NCBI GenBank assembly: GCA_000482145.1
Contig: AUXH01000220.1
Location: forward strand, 1 to 27,172
Direction: 5' to 3'
Length of the DNA: 27,172 bases
Source of the DNA: Strigomonas culicis
Taxonomy: Eukaryota; Euglenozoa; Kinetoplastea; Trypanosomatida; Trypanosomatidae
In this document: positions 1 through 8,708 of the stretch, in pieces
Layout of the letters: every line of letters starts with the position of its first letter
Numbering within the stretch: position 1 is the stretch's first letter
Notes under the pieces: model-generated
Told to the model about the DNA's origin: nothing
The model's input: the letters and a program-made list of their open reading frames with translations, nothing else
Database searches by the model: none
Program-made: the position numbers and the translations under genes

Positions 1-47
1 AGAGAGAGAAAGGGAGAGAGAGAGAGAGAGAAAGAGAGAAGAGTAGA
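1..47. repeat. GA-rich microsatellite at window edge
   Basis: Imperfect GA dinucleotide repeat interrupted by AAA and GGG. It is polypyrimidine on the transcribed (minus) sense. Confidence 0.8.
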
Positions 48-142
48 GAATAATACAGACTTGCAAGAGAGCAGAACTGCGTGTCTACTAAACTGAGTGC
101 ATTAAAAAAAAAAGGTACATGTAAAGATCGTAATACGCCAGT

Positions 143-168
143 GTTTTTGTTTTTGTTTTTGTTTTTTT
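143..168. repeat. GTTTTT hexanucleotide array
   Basis: Four tandem units of G followed by five T (the last with seven T). A short simple repeat in intergenic DNA. Confidence 0.8.
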
Positions 169-679
169 AAAGAAAGAGAGAAAAACAACTAAGTTACTAA
201 ATTGTGTCAAGAATTAACAGATGTTAACGAAGAAAAAAAAATTAAAAGCTCCTATCATCCCTACTAAGTGTATAAGGATACCAATACTAATTATGATCTC
301 CTTTCTTTTCCGTCTTTTGCTGCTGATGTCTTCTTTTTTTCTTTCTTGCCCTTTACTCTTTTTTTTTTTTGAGAAGAAAACAAAACAGTAAGAACTAAAT
401 AAAAGAAATGAACTCGTAAATCACTAGCTATTCCCTGAATCTCTTTTATGTCTACTCTCATTTATTGCCTTACGCGCCCAGTGATTAGTCATTTGGCATA
501 AAACAAAGAAGAAACAAAGAAAAAAGGAAAAGGCAAGGTCGTTACATTCTGTTCTCAGACGGGAAAAGAAGATGGAGAACGAAAAGAAAATGCTATAAGA
601 GAGAACGAAAAAAATGAAATGAAAAAAAGTGATGAAAACGAAAAAGACGTCATTCTTACACTAAACTGAGAAACAGTAC

Positions 680-1288
680 TTAGAACTCGACCTCCTGGCC
701 CGCAAAGAACCCCCACTTCTCCTCCCACTCATCGGCAACCATCATGACGTAGGGACCGAAGTAGGCGACGTTGTCCGCCGGGTGCACCCAGCGGTCCTTC
801 TTCTCGTAGATGTACTTGTCCTTGAGCACACGGGCGCGCATCACACGGCGGTCGCCATGGATGATCTTGTCCTTGGGGGCGCGGGTGCGGGCAGCGCGGT
901 TCCACCAGCCGTGGGCGTTGATGAGATCGTCCTGCAGGCAGCCGAACTTGTGAAACTGAAGTCCCTCGTAGAAGCACATCATCTTGCTCGCGTACCACTT
1001 ACCGTAGAACCCTAAGTCGCGAGGGTCGCTCTGCATGATCTTCTCCCAGGGATACTCCATCTTGTAGGGATGGGCGTGGTCCGTGACGGGGAGGGCCAGC
1101 AGGGCGCGGAAGTCGACCTTGTTCGCCTTGATCGCCTTCTGCAGGCGCAGCGCACGCTCCACCTTGTGGGCGTTCTGCACGGAGAGGAACTCGCGGTACA
1201 TGTTCGGGTAGAAGAAGTGTCCGATGTAGTAGCGGAAACCGGCCCAGATACCCTGAGCCATGTAGTTGGGGTTCGTCGGCTTCATCAT
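680..1288 (-). CDS. Conserved-looking 202-aa protein, possibly mitochondrial
   Basis: I do not recognise the family. The protein has 202 residues and is rich in aromatic (W, Y, F) and basic residues, with a Tyr/Phe/Trp-dense N-terminal half and no long hydrophobic helix. This composition is common among trypanosomatid-specific accessory subunits of mitochondrial respiratory complexes, but that is only a compositional inference and no organelle is demonstrated. Two adjacent ATG codons (1288 and 1285) could both start translation. A polypyrimidine run on the minus strand (plus positions about 1347-1420) followed by AG near 1338-1339 would place the spliced leader about 50 nt upstream. Codons are strongly GC-ending (17 of the first 20), unlike genes near the strand switch, which hints at higher expression. 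It is the last gene of the left cluster inside the window. Confidence 0.85.
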   Translation of the reverse strand: MMKPTNPNYMAQGIWAGFRYYIGHFFYPNMYREFLSVQNAHKVERALRLQKAIKANKVDFRALLALPVTDHAHPYKMEYPWEKIMQSDPRDLGFYGKWYASKMMCFYEGLQFHKFGCLQDDLINAHGWWNRAARTRAPKDKIIHGDRRVMRARVLKDKYIYEKKDRWVHPADNVAYFGPYVMMVADEWEEKWGFFAGQEVEF

Positions 1289-1700
1289 TTTCGAAACTCT
1301 AAGTGAGGGCTTTGTTTACCGTATTTCACTGTTTTTCCTTGGGGTACCACAGCAACAGAGAGAAAGAGAAGACAATAAAGTCAGTCAAAGAAGAAGGAGA
1401 GGGGAAGAAAAAAGCGTTCGGAGGAGAAACATGATCGCAGTGTCTGCGGCATAGCAGCGAATTTTTGTGAATCGCACGAGTTGTAACAGGACAGCACGAC
1501 AGTAGCTTAGGATGTTAACATAAGAACAACAAACGGTGAGAATAAAAAAGCACCTATTACACCTTACACTTTCGCTGTCTATAATATCTCTGCTTTTTGG
1601 TTTCTTTTGTTTTGTTTTTCCTTCTGGAGATCAAGCACAACAGTCAGAAAGGGGGAAGAACAAAGCAAATGAGTTCAGAAAAGCAACACATATGTAAACT
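1289..1700. other. Intergenic, splice-acceptor-like tract
   Basis: Separates the coatomer zeta gene from the 202-aa gene. On the minus strand a long pyrimidine-rich stretch (plus 1347-1420) precedes AG near 1338-1339, the likely trans-splice acceptor of the 202-aa gene. No further gene seen. Confidence 0.5.
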
Positions 1701-2252
1701 TTACAGATTATCGCGGAAATACCTGTTCACAGTGCTGAGTGTCTTGCGGGCCGTCTCAGAACTTGTGTCCACTAAGTACGGGGCCACCACCTCCGCTATG
1801 TTCGCCGCATTGAGTTGAAGGATAATCCCCTGATCAATCATTTCATCCACTGTGAAGAGGATCGCCTGATACTCCTTTAGAAGTAAGCCAGTGCTAATAA
1901 TGTGGGTATCCAGCTCTTCCTTCAGCGCACGGACCAATGTCTCCAGGACGTTACACAAGATGACCTCGTTTTCTTTGGTGTCGCCTAGGACGATAAACCA
2001 AACGTCGTTGCAGATCATATAGACAACGGAGTGTCCTTCGACAACAGCAAGTTCGCTACCAAGTGTGTAGGTATTCGTCTTGAGCTTGCTGATGTGTTGA
2101 TGGATCGATTTTTCGAGTGCCTTCTGTGCGTCAAGTCCCGCGAGCGCTTTAGACGCATCAGACGTGTCTTCTCCAGTGTAGTACTTGCAAAAGATGCGGT
2201 TGCCCATATCATCGATAATGATGATAGCTTGAATTCGGTGAAGGAAGTTCAT
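1701..2252 (-). CDS. Coatomer subunit zeta
   Basis: Small subunit of the COPI coat that coats Golgi-derived retrograde vesicles. At 183 residues it is close to the usual length of about 180. The N-terminal half has the longin/adaptin-sigma-like pattern: IQAIIIIDDMGNRIFCKYY at residues 7-25, then ...KALEKSIHQHISKLK..., then the VVYMICNDVWFIVLGD strand pair around residues 75-90, followed by helical NEVILCNVLETLVRALKEEL. The C-terminal MIDQGIILQLNA region matches the family's conserved helix, where the dileucine-facing pocket of AP sigma/COP zeta lies. Zeta normally pairs with gamma-COP, which is not encoded here. The start is the first ATG. On the minus strand the likely splice acceptor is AG at 2331-2332 behind a pyrimidine-rich run. 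Confidence 0.93.
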   Translation of the reverse strand: MNFLHRIQAIIIIDDMGNRIFCKYYTGEDTSDASKALAGLDAQKALEKSIHQHISKLKTNTYTLGSELAVVEGHSVVYMICNDVWFIVLGDTKENEVILCNVLETLVRALKEELDTHIISTGLLLKEYQAILFTVDEMIDQGIILQLNAANIAEVVAPYLVDTSSETARKTLSTVNRYFRDNL

Positions 2253-2555
2253 GTCGTGAGAGAGTGGAAAGTAACAATTATAAAAAGAATTAAACCAGAA
2301 AAAAAAACGGTACTAATGAATCCACTGATACTACACAAATGAGGAGAAGAACAAAGGATGTACAGAAGAAGAAGGAAAAAGAATTACACGGTGTTTAGTA
2401 CATTTGGTCAGTCGGAGTAGTAAAGAAGGAACATAAAACGGAAGGAAAACAAAGAGAAAAAAAAAATACAAGTGATGAATCAAAAACGAAATGCATGCAA
2501 GTAAATGAAAAAAAGTACATGTTCTAAAAGAGCACAAGAGTAAAAAAAAAAAAAG
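2253..2555 (-). other. Intergenic with predicted trans-splice acceptor for coatomer zeta
   Basis: About 300 bases. Read on the minus strand it is pyrimidine-rich, with the best acceptor AG at plus positions 2331-2332 preceded by a CT-rich tract (2341-2380). This gives a 5' UTR of roughly 80 nt. No other gene seen. Confidence 0.5.
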
Positions 2556-3932
2556 CTAGTTAAAATCGTCGTCTTCTTCCAATTCGTCTTCTTTTTTCCC
2601 ATAGTGTAGCAACTGATATAATGTAAAAAGAAATGCAATGACTAATAGAGAATAGCAACCAATTGGAAAAACAGCTCTCAGGAAGGCCTTGTGTTGAATA
2701 CTCTCAACAAAAATAGAGTACAGAACGGTGCGAGCAGTGTATACTCGAAAGCTGTTAACACAAAGCTGCAAAACTGAAAAGGCGGCAAGTAGCAAGACGG
2801 TGGAGTTGAAGAGAATAGCATTCAACATGGTACCCCCGACGCGCATATAGAAGACGGGAAAGAGCGTAAAGCGGCAGCAGACCTTGTAGCACCCGAGCAG
2901 AGTGCACAACAGCATGTAAAAGGCAAAAACAGAGTATGTTAGCGGGCCCAGCATAGGCAACGCGCCATCCATCGTAACGAGCAGACGGTTGAGAAAGGGA
3001 TGCAGTCCCGTGAGGTCAAAAACAATGATGTGCGCGATCCATAGGAAGGACAGTGGAGTGCCCACAAAAGCCAGCAGTAGTCCCGCGTAGTAGTGCAGGA
3101 TGGTGCCATTGTCCTGGTTGTAGGCCTCCTCTAGCCGCTCGTATTCATGTTCCACCTCACGCACCTCGCGTTTGAACCGTACCACCTTCCGCCACGTACT
3201 GCGGCTCAGGCGGAGGCCTCCGGCACTCTCCGCGTCCAGCGCACGGCCCTCCTCCATGAGCCGCGCGGAGGTCGTGTGCAAGCTGGCGTGAGCCGCCTCG
3301 TAGTCGATCGGGGAGACTGGCTTCGGGCGACCAAGAAAATGCTGCACACCCGCACAGGGAAGAAACACCAGGCCAATGCCGCCAAACACCGCGAAGAACG
3401 GCCAACCAAGCATAGACGAAAACCCAACGAGGGAGGTGAACAGGGCGCTTGAAAGCACCTCGTTCTCTGTTTCATTGTGCAGGCCGGTTGCGTTGTTCAA
3501 GTCATCCGTGATGGGTGTGGAACAGAAGAAGTGCACACCGGCGAGCGCAATCCAGAAGATGGCACTCACTATGGCGGCAGGCAAGAGAGCTGCCTTGACC
3601 TGATGCCCATGGCCGTCCTCTGCGGGGTCCCATGCCTCATAGTACATCATCGCAAAAGGCGCTGCAACGGTGAAGAGGAGCACGGAAGTGAGGAGGACAG
3701 CAGACCAGACCCACAACATGTTCAGACCGGTCGCCTCGCTGGCATTGCCGACGTCCAGCGGAAGCAAGAGGATGTTGTAACAAGCAAAAGAAATGATTAG
3801 CACTGCCACAACGCGGATACTCCAAGCTTCGCCGCGGTCCTCATCGGCTGCGAAGTAGCACACAACATACAAGGCTAAGAGAAGAATCACAAGAGCCACT
3901 ATCACACTGATCAGAACTAGCCACCACAACAT
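2556..3932 (-). CDS. LMBR1-like multispanning membrane protein
   Basis: Member of the LMBR1/LMBD family of multi-helix membrane proteins (lipocalin-receptor-like, LMBD1/LMBD2). From the chosen start the protein has 458 residues and begins MLWWLVLISVIVALVILLLA, a typical extracellular N-end followed by the first helix. I count about nine hydrophobic segments: four or five in the N-terminal half, then a charged cytosolic loop with coiled-coil character (around residues 215-285, ...REVREVEHEYERLEEAY...), then about four more. The tail is acidic (KKEDELEEDDDFN). The open frame extends 59 codons further to 4109, but that extension is low-complexity, and a minus-strand acceptor AG at 4012-4013 lies inside it. 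I therefore start at the ATG at 3930-3932. Substrate and localisation are unknown; relatives sit in plasma or lysosomal membranes. Confidence 0.85.
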   Translation of the reverse strand: MLWWLVLISVIVALVILLLALYVVCYFAADEDRGEAWSIRVVAVLIISFACYNILLLPLDVGNASEATGLNMLWVWSAVLLTSVLLFTVAAPFAMMYYEAWDPAEDGHGHQVKAALLPAAIVSAIFWIALAGVHFFCSTPITDDLNNATGLHNETENEVLSSALFTSLVGFSSMLGWPFFAVFGGIGLVFLPCAGVQHFLGRPKPVSPIDYEAAHASLHTTSARLMEEGRALDAESAGGLRLSRSTWRKVVRFKREVREVEHEYERLEEAYNQDNGTILHYYAGLLLAFVGTPLSFLWIAHIIVFDLTGLHPFLNRLLVTMDGALPMLGPLTYSVFAFYMLLCTLLGCYKVCCRFTLFPVFYMRVGGTMLNAILFNSTVLLLAAFSVLQLCVNSFRVYTARTVLYSIFVESIQHKAFLRAVFPIGCYSLLVIAFLFTLYQLLHYGKKEDELEEDDDFN

Positions 3933-4233
3933 TTGAAGAGAGGGGAGGGAGAGTGTAGCTGTTGGTGCTGCTAGTGCAATAAGCAAAAGGTTGAAACTAC
4001 GTTTACAAGTTCTATGTGAAGACAACAGGAGTAGGACGTGAGAAGCGTAATTGGTTGAGGTGCAGGTAAAGGTAGAAAAACTCATGTAAGGGCATGGCAT
4101 GATATTCATGTTCTCGTGAAGCAGTCACGTGAAGACACTCACATAAGGATCTTGTAAGAACGAGGAAATGGAAGGATTGTACATTAACATTTAATGATAA
4201 CAGTACATTACAAGCACAGACGCGTGCAAATAG
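3933..4233. other. Intergenic between ARL2 and the LMBR1-like gene
   Basis: Holds the 5' leader and acceptor of the LMBR1-like gene, plus the ARL2 3' region. No other feature seen. Confidence 0.5.
4012..4045 (-). promoter_or_regulatory. Predicted SL trans-splice acceptor of the LMBR1-like gene
   Basis: Minus-strand pyrimidine-rich stretch ending in ACATAG, with AG complementary to plus 4012-4013, about 80 nt upstream of the ATG at 3932. It decides the start, because it falls within the longer open frame that begins at 4109. Confidence 0.5.
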
Positions 4234-4794
4234 TTAATTGGAAAAGTACATACGCTCAGAAACATCTCGGACGATCCACTCCATGCCCTCAAGAAGTCCC
4301 TCGCCTGTCTGCGCGCTACACGCACATAAGTGCACGTGGCGCTTCCCTTTTCGTATAGTGGCAATATCTAGTGTCTCTTCAATCTCCTTTGGGCTAAGCG
4401 CCGTTGGTATGTCAATTTTGTTGAGAAAAATCAACAAGGAAGCACCGGCCAGGCGCTCCTCCTTCAGAAGTGCATGAAGCTCTGCCTTGCACGTTTGCAG
4501 CCGCTCGGCGTCATTGCTGTCCACGACCCAAATAATGCCGTCGGTGCTCTCAAAGTAGTTGCGCCAATAGCTTCGAAGAGACTGCTGACCCCCGACGTCC
4601 CACACGTTGAGCGTGCATCCGCGGAAGGTGAAGGCAGTAATTTGAAATCCCAAGGTGGGGCTAATAGACGTGGTGTCCTTGCCACAGAACTTTTTGACGC
4701 AAGTCGTCTTCCCGGCATTATCCAGACCCAGCATTAAGATGCGCATCTCGCGCTCCTTGCGCTTCGTCTGCTTGATAATAGAGAGCAGACCCAT
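4234..4794 (-). CDS. ARL2: ARL2 small GTPase
   Basis: Arf-like GTPase 2, a regulator of tubulin folding (partner of cofactor D) and microtubules. In Trypanosoma brucei ARL2 is linked to cytokinesis. The protein has 186 residues, family length, and starts MGLL as ARL2 does. Visible motifs: P-loop GLDNAGKT (residues 23-30); switch I region with SPTLGFQI (residues 45-52, catalytic-site threonine present); switch II WDVGGQ (65-70); the near-invariant ARL2 stretch [13 protein letters not shown] (residues 74-86); NKID (125-128); and CSA near residue 159. It has all the residues needed for GTP binding and hydrolysis, including Gln70. Gly2 is present; ARL2 members are generally not myristoylated. The start is the first ATG, with a good acceptor about 90 nt upstream. 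Confidence 0.95.
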   Translation of the reverse strand: MGLLSIIKQTKRKEREMRILMLGLDNAGKTTCVKKFCGKDTTSISPTLGFQITAFTFRGCTLNVWDVGGQQSLRSYWRNYFESTDGIIWVVDSNDAERLQTCKAELHALLKEERLAGASLLIFLNKIDIPTALSPKEIEETLDIATIRKGKRHVHLCACSAQTGEGLLEGMEWIVRDVSERMYFSN

Positions 4795-4881
4795 AACGAA
4801 AGGAAAAGTGATGATGGGAGAAACAAAGTCACAATGTTGAACAGGTCAATACAATGATAAAAAAAAAAGGTGGTAGTTTAA

Positions 4882-4921
4882 CTTGAAGAAGGGGGAAGAA
4901 AGGAGGGGGGAGGAAGGCAGA
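4882..4921 (-). promoter_or_regulatory. Predicted SL trans-splice acceptor of ARL2
   Basis: The minus strand carries a nearly pure pyrimidine run of over 35 nt (purines on plus 4885-4920) ending in TTCAAG. AG corresponds to plus 4882-4883, 88 nt upstream of the ATG. No other AG occurs between this site and the ATG, which makes the call unusually clean. Confidence 0.65.
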
Positions 4922-4999
4922 ACGAAACAAAGATACGACAAGGTGTACGAAAATCAAAACAGACAGTGGGAATTAGAATCATACTGCAAGAGTCATTCA

Positions 5000-5015
5000 C
5001 CGCACCATGGTGCGG
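5000..5015. repeat. Perfect 16-bp palindrome CCGCACCATGGTGCGG
   Basis: The sequence is its own reverse complement over 16 bases. As RNA it could form a 6-bp stem with a CATG loop. It lies about 120 nt upstream of the ARL2 acceptor, in the presumed 3' UTR or spacer of the preceding gene. Confidence 0.85.
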
Positions 5016-5247
5016 CAATCTGCTTTAATGGATACAATAGTATTCTTTTGTTTTTGTTGGTTTTTAAATGCTATTATAACCCCAATTGTTAACTAAGTAA
5101 ATAAGGGTAGAAGTGAATAAACGAAAAAGAGAAAAAAAAACTACTGCTATTACTAAACAAATTGATTATCATAGTGGAAAGGGAAAGAAAAAAAAAGGTA
5201 AGAAATAATAAACTAAATCCACAGAGTTTACTAGAACCATCAGCGTT

Positions 5248-5607
5248 TTACCACCACGCAGACTTGCGAATGCTGTCATCGTACTCCTCATTGGCCTTAT
5301 GCAGGAAGTGCATGAAAGCAAAGACGGGCACAAGGGAAATGACGTAGAACTGCATGAGGTTGTACAGCCAAGTGCCCCAGCGAGAGCCGATGGAGAAGTA
5401 AGTGCGCACCTGCATAAAGTCAGAGTAGCGCTGTTCTACGCCAGCCACATCCCAGTTTTTGTTGAAGTCACGCTTGTGGTACTTGGACTCAGAGGTTTCG
5501 TACTCGAGGCGGCGCTTCTGCTCCGTCCGGCCCCATCCGTACAGCGTGGGGCCAGGGCGAGCGGGGGCCTTGTTGATCTGGTTGCGCACCAAAGAACGGC
5601 GAAGCAT
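5248..5607 (-). CDS. Small single-pass protein, probably mitochondrial
   Basis: Not recognised at family level. The protein has 119 residues. The N-terminus (MLRRSLVRNQINKAPARPG) is basic, hydroxylated and free of acidic residues, as in mitochondrial presequences. A charged middle with many Lys/Arg/Glu follows, then one hydrophobic segment at about residues 79-103 (LYNLMQFYVISLVPVFAFMHF), and a short tail ending in two Trp. This layout matches small inner-membrane subunits of respiratory or ATP synthase complexes in trypanosomatids, which is inference from architecture only. The start is the first ATG. Codons are GC-ending, like the 202-aa gene. Confidence 0.8.
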   Translation of the reverse strand: MLRRSLVRNQINKAPARPGPTLYGWGRTEQKRRLEYETSESKYHKRDFNKNWDVAGVEQRYSDFMQVRTYFSIGSRWGTWLYNLMQFYVISLVPVFAFMHFLHKANEEYDDSIRKSAWW

Positions 5608-6019
5608 CGTGGTAGATTACACTTTAGTATTATTATAAAAGTACTCCTCAAAGAGAGAAAAACTCCACTAATTATAACTACATTGAGAGAGAAAGATCAA
5701 ACGAAATAATAAGAACGCGCGCGAGAGAGAGAGAGAGAGAGTGAGAGAGAGAAACGAGGGAGAAGAAAAATCAAGAAAACTGTAGATACGGTGCGAAGGC
5801 AGCGAACAGATAACGGACACAAAATGGTAACTATCATGCATTCAGCGAGAAGTAAAAGGGTTTTTTTTTTAGTATTAGTGTCCACGTGAATATCTATTGC
5901 CAGAAGCTGTGCACATACACACACATACACAGGTGTGAGGAAGAATAAGAACACGGACAAGGCAATAGGAATGCTAATAATAATAGGAGGTCTCGTGCTG
6001 ATACAACTACATGAGAGGA
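5608..6019. other. Intergenic with microsatellite and pyrimidine tract
   Basis: Purine-rich on plus, so polypyrimidine on the minus strand. It includes a GC/GA compound microsatellite that would serve as the splice tract of the 119-aa gene. A minus-strand frame covering this stretch is low-complexity Ser/Leu/Arg and was not taken as a gene. Confidence 0.5.
5716..5752. repeat. Compound GC/GA microsatellite
   Basis: A short CG repeat runs directly into a GA repeat with one GT interruption. Confidence 0.85.
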
Positions 6020-6880
6020 TCAAAACCGGCCAATAGAGCGTCTTCCAATATGATGGCCGTGGTTACCTCCACTCGTGGCGTACCCGATCGAGCCTCCCAT
6101 CCACTTGAAGAGGGCATACGAAAATCCGAATGGGACGGAGGTCTTGAAAGTGGTCCGTAACACACCATTCAGGAAAAAAGGAATCCCTTCAGAGCGGAGC
6201 ACATGCCGACCAACGCCCATCGCCTCTCTAAAAATCGCGGCCTCACCTCGTACAAATGACGTGGCGGTCCTCACGCCACCGGAGCGCTCGCCGGAGGACA
6301 AGGACGAGCGAAAAACGTTACGCAGAGGCGCTGTTAAAAAAGTCATGAATGCGTGGGCGCGAAAAGCAGTCCAAAAGTTCTCAAAGAAATACCCTCTGTC
6401 GTACGTTCGCTGGAGCATGGCCAACGTGGATCCGTACCATAAGATAGATATTAAAGACACTGCCGTGGCACCAGCGAAGGTGGAGTAGACGCCAAACTCT
6501 TTCGAACCGGATATGATACAATCCAGCACTGTGTCGTACCTGCCCTTGTAGCGGCCACCATGCATGCTCATCCGGCGCCCCGTCCTCGCGACGCACGTCT
6601 TCATGAAGCCGTGCAGGGTACCGCCGAGGAGGGCACCCCCAAACGGCCCGGGGCCGAGGACGTAGCCGAAAAAGAGCGCCCCGTACGGTGCCGCCAGGAA
6701 GAGCGGCTGTGAGGGGTTACTCAGCATGCCGCGATACCGGCCCAGGCAGAAGTCGCCGGCGCTTTGGTTCAGCGAGGAGCCGAAGTGGAAGTACTTCACA
6801 AAATCACGATACGGATAGAGTGCAAAGACGGTAAACACGTTGGCGCCGTAGGCAAGCGCACCCGCAGCTATCGCGTCCAT
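6020..6880 (-). CDS. Divergent mitochondrial carrier family (SLC25-like) protein
   Basis: Probable mitochondrial inner-membrane transporter with 286 residues, close to the family's 280-320 and three roughly 100-residue repeats. Family traits: RYRGML at 48-53 followed by a Pro/Ala-rich helix (PLFLAAPYGALFFGYV, 59-74), and C-terminal RSEGIPFFLNGVLRTTFK at 229-246, which mirrors the EGxxxFxxGxxxR helix. The signature PX[DE]XX[KR] is degenerate. Repeat 1 has PYRDFVK (23-29) with Arg in the acidic position. Repeat 2 has WYGSTL, lacking the Pro. Repeat 3 has PLRNVFR (185-191), again with Arg. The usual matrix salt-bridge network would be altered, so the substrate cannot be guessed. The longest frame begins at a GTG at 6904. 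I use the ATG at 6878-6880, 8 codons in. Confidence 0.75.
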   Translation of the reverse strand: MDAIAAGALAYGANVFTVFALYPYRDFVKYFHFGSSLNQSAGDFCLGRYRGMLSNPSQPLFLAAPYGALFFGYVLGPGPFGGALLGGTLHGFMKTCVARTGRRMSMHGGRYKGRYDTVLDCIISGSKEFGVYSTFAGATAVSLISILWYGSTLAMLQRTYDRGYFFENFWTAFRAHAFMTFLTAPLRNVFRSSLSSGERSGGVRTATSFVRGEAAIFREAMGVGRHVLRSEGIPFFLNGVLRTTFKTSVPFGFSYALFKWMGGSIGYATSGGNHGHHIGRRSIGRF

Positions 6881-7327
6881 CAGTGCAAATGTCAGTCCGT
6901 CCACAATAAGAAAAGGAATAAAGAAGCTGGTGAACGATAAAGAAAGGGCAAAAAGGAAAAGAAGTATCTGACCTTAGCAAGAGTGAGCAAAGAGTAGAGA
7001 CAAAGAGGACGAGACGCAAGTAAAAAAAAAAAAAGGTAACACATAATGGTAAGCAGAGCCATCAAGTGGTGAAATGAGGGCCACATGGAGAACTGTCAAC
7101 TGGTTTATAAAAGAAACTAATAATAACAGTAAGAATAATAATAAACGGTATGTATTACGGTCAAATGAACAAGGTAGGTAACTAGTAAGGAGCAATCAGC
7201 GGCAGTTGAAGGAACAAAACACAACAAAATCTATGGTTTTAAATGATCTGTGTGCATCAGTACAACACAATGGATGCGGAAAAAAAAAAAAGAGTGAAGG
7301 CGGGATCTAATAATAATAGGTTATAAT
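6881..7327. other. Intergenic, no gene seen
   Basis: A-rich on plus. On the minus strand there are pyrimidine tracts, with acceptor-like CAG near 6928 and near 6970 for the carrier gene. Short hydrophobic minus-strand frames here are T-rich artefacts. Confidence 0.5.
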
Positions 7328-8254
7328 CTATGAACGCTGGAATACGCTGCTCGTATTCGACTCTTCTTCTATACACTTGCGAAGGCCAAGCCGGCCAGGG
7401 ACAGCTAACTGGTCCGCGTTAAACATTTCCCACTGATCCACTTCGACAAGCACATACTTCTCTCGCTTTGCGGCTGGGGGTACCTTGATTCCATGCTGTA
7501 GCACTTGCTCTTGCGAGAGCCACAGGCCCTTGTGTGGAAGCTTCTTGTAGAATGGATTCTTGGACACAAAACCAGTGATGGCATTCATACCTAGTGGGGT
7601 TTTCTTCGACAGCTCGTAGAAGGTGGTGCTTTTTGATTGGGGTCGAAGAGAAGGATGCAGCAAGTTACTGTCAAACGCTTCCACATCGTCAATGCTGATG
7701 ACGTTAGAGGTCAAGCTGATGCAAATGGAATCTCCTCCGTTCTTCATTTTGAGAAAGCCCGACTTGAGTGCCGGATGTTCGGCGCGGATCCAGAAGGGGG
7801 ATGAATAGCCCAAGTCTCTCCCAGCGGCCTGCAGATTGTCCACAACCTCCTCGCGCGCAAAAAAGAGACCGGTGAAGCCGCAACGGGGGACGCCGGAAGA
7901 CAGCTTGTAGTCTGTCTTATCCAGCGAGCTCTCGTGATAAAAGGTGCGAGGCAAAAAAGACTCTTTGGAGTCCGAGGAATCAATGAAGTAGTCCGCGAGA
8001 GGCAACTCATATACCGGTACGTCATCCGCGAGGCTTTCTTTCTTTACTGCCCAGCTGGGAATATAGTTCTGGATGGCAGCCCGTTTTTCAAAATTATCAA
8101 ACTGTTTTTTGTTGATATCTCTCATGCGGTTCAGGAGGAGAATCGCATTGTGGGATTGAAAGGGAATGCCGCCGGCCACTTTGTTGACGACCTTGGACAG
8201 TTGCTCGGTCACGTTTAACGTGTTTGTGGGAGGTGCCTTTTTCCTATAGGACAT
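7328..8254 (-). CDS. Conserved-looking 308-aa protein, function unknown
   Basis: Not recognised. The protein has 308 residues and is soluble, with no transmembrane segment. Composition is balanced, without low-complexity stretches, as expected for a folded protein. The N-terminus (MSYRKKAPPTNTLNV) is basic and could be a weak mitochondrial presequence. A central region has PFWIRAEHPALKSGFLKMKNGG followed by a beta-like stretch DSICISLTSNVISIDDV. Near the C-terminus comes a GLWLSQEQVLQHGIKVP motif and a YVLVEVDQWEMFNADQL segment. The start is the first ATG. Upstream on the minus strand a TC/AC-rich tract (plus 8329-8365) with AG shortly after could be the splice site. It may belong to a trypanosomatid-specific family. 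Confidence 0.8.
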   Translation of the reverse strand: MSYRKKAPPTNTLNVTEQLSKVVNKVAGGIPFQSHNAILLLNRMRDINKKQFDNFEKRAAIQNYIPSWAVKKESLADDVPVYELPLADYFIDSSDSKESFLPRTFYHESSLDKTDYKLSSGVPRCGFTGLFFAREEVVDNLQAAGRDLGYSSPFWIRAEHPALKSGFLKMKNGGDSICISLTSNVISIDDVEAFDSNLLHPSLRPQSKSTTFYELSKKTPLGMNAITGFVSKNPFYKKLPHKGLWLSQEQVLQHGIKVPPAAKREKYVLVEVDQWEMFNADQLAVPGRLGLRKCIEEESNTSSVFQRS

Positions 8255-8708
8255 GATGGATGCCGCTCAATTAACGCAACACGCAAAGAAAATAAAATGA
8301 TAGAAGAGACCTTAAATAACGACGGTATGTGTGTGTATGAGAGAGAGAGAGAGAAGAAAAAAAAAAGAAAGAGAGGGAGGGCAATAAGATAAATAGTTGT
8401 CACAAAACGAAGGAAGAGATCTCAAAAGACGACAGAAAGGTACAGAAGAAAAATGCATGCAAAGAGCGCAGAAGAGGAAACTATGGTGAATGTAATGATA
8501 TGACAAAAAAAAAAGTTGCGGAGTAAATGAACAAAGATGAAAAGATAACCAAAAGAATAATAAGTGAAAAGGAAAAACAATACAACGGCACAACGGCACA
8601 AAGGCAATTCTATCAAACAGAATCTATTGGTTTTGGTTTGTTTATTATTTCCGCAACTTTTGCATTATTGTTATTATTTTTATTACCTTGCTGACAATGG
8701 CATGTAGA
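8255..8708. other. Intergenic with TG/GA microsatellite
   Basis: A/G-rich on plus, with a TG run passing into a GA run at 8329-8354. No credible gene. Minus-strand hydrophobic frames here reflect T-richness. Confidence 0.5.
8329..8354. repeat. TG/GA microsatellite
   Basis: A short GT repeat followed by a GA repeat. It is pyrimidine/CA-rich on the minus (sense) strand, upstream of the 308-aa gene. Confidence 0.75.

Larger units (their letters stand above)
1..679. other. Intergenic, low-complexity, no gene seen
   Basis: A/G-rich, AT-rich DNA downstream of the 202-residue minus-strand gene, so probably its 3' UTR plus spacer. It begins with a GA-rich microsatellite and holds a GTTTTT array. 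No open frame of credible composition and no tRNA-like structure was seen. Purine-rich runs near 480-650 would be polypyrimidine on the minus strand and could serve the next gene to the left of the window. Confidence 0.6.
4795..5247. other. Intergenic, holds splice tract and a 16-bp palindrome
   Basis: 3' region of the 119-aa gene and 5' leader of ARL2. Besides the acceptor tract, it contains one GC-rich perfect palindrome (5000-5015) in AT-rich DNA. No gene seen. Confidence 0.5.

Noticed and set aside
3933..4109. 59-residue N-terminal extension of the LMBR1-like frame
   Set aside because: Low-complexity Ser/Thr/Leu composition with a splice acceptor inside it. The internal ATG gives a typical family N-terminus.
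5697..6023. 108-codon minus-strand frame over the GA microsatellite
   Set aside because: Composed of Ser-Leu and Ser-Arg runs from the repeat, and located in the expected splice tract of the 119-aa gene.
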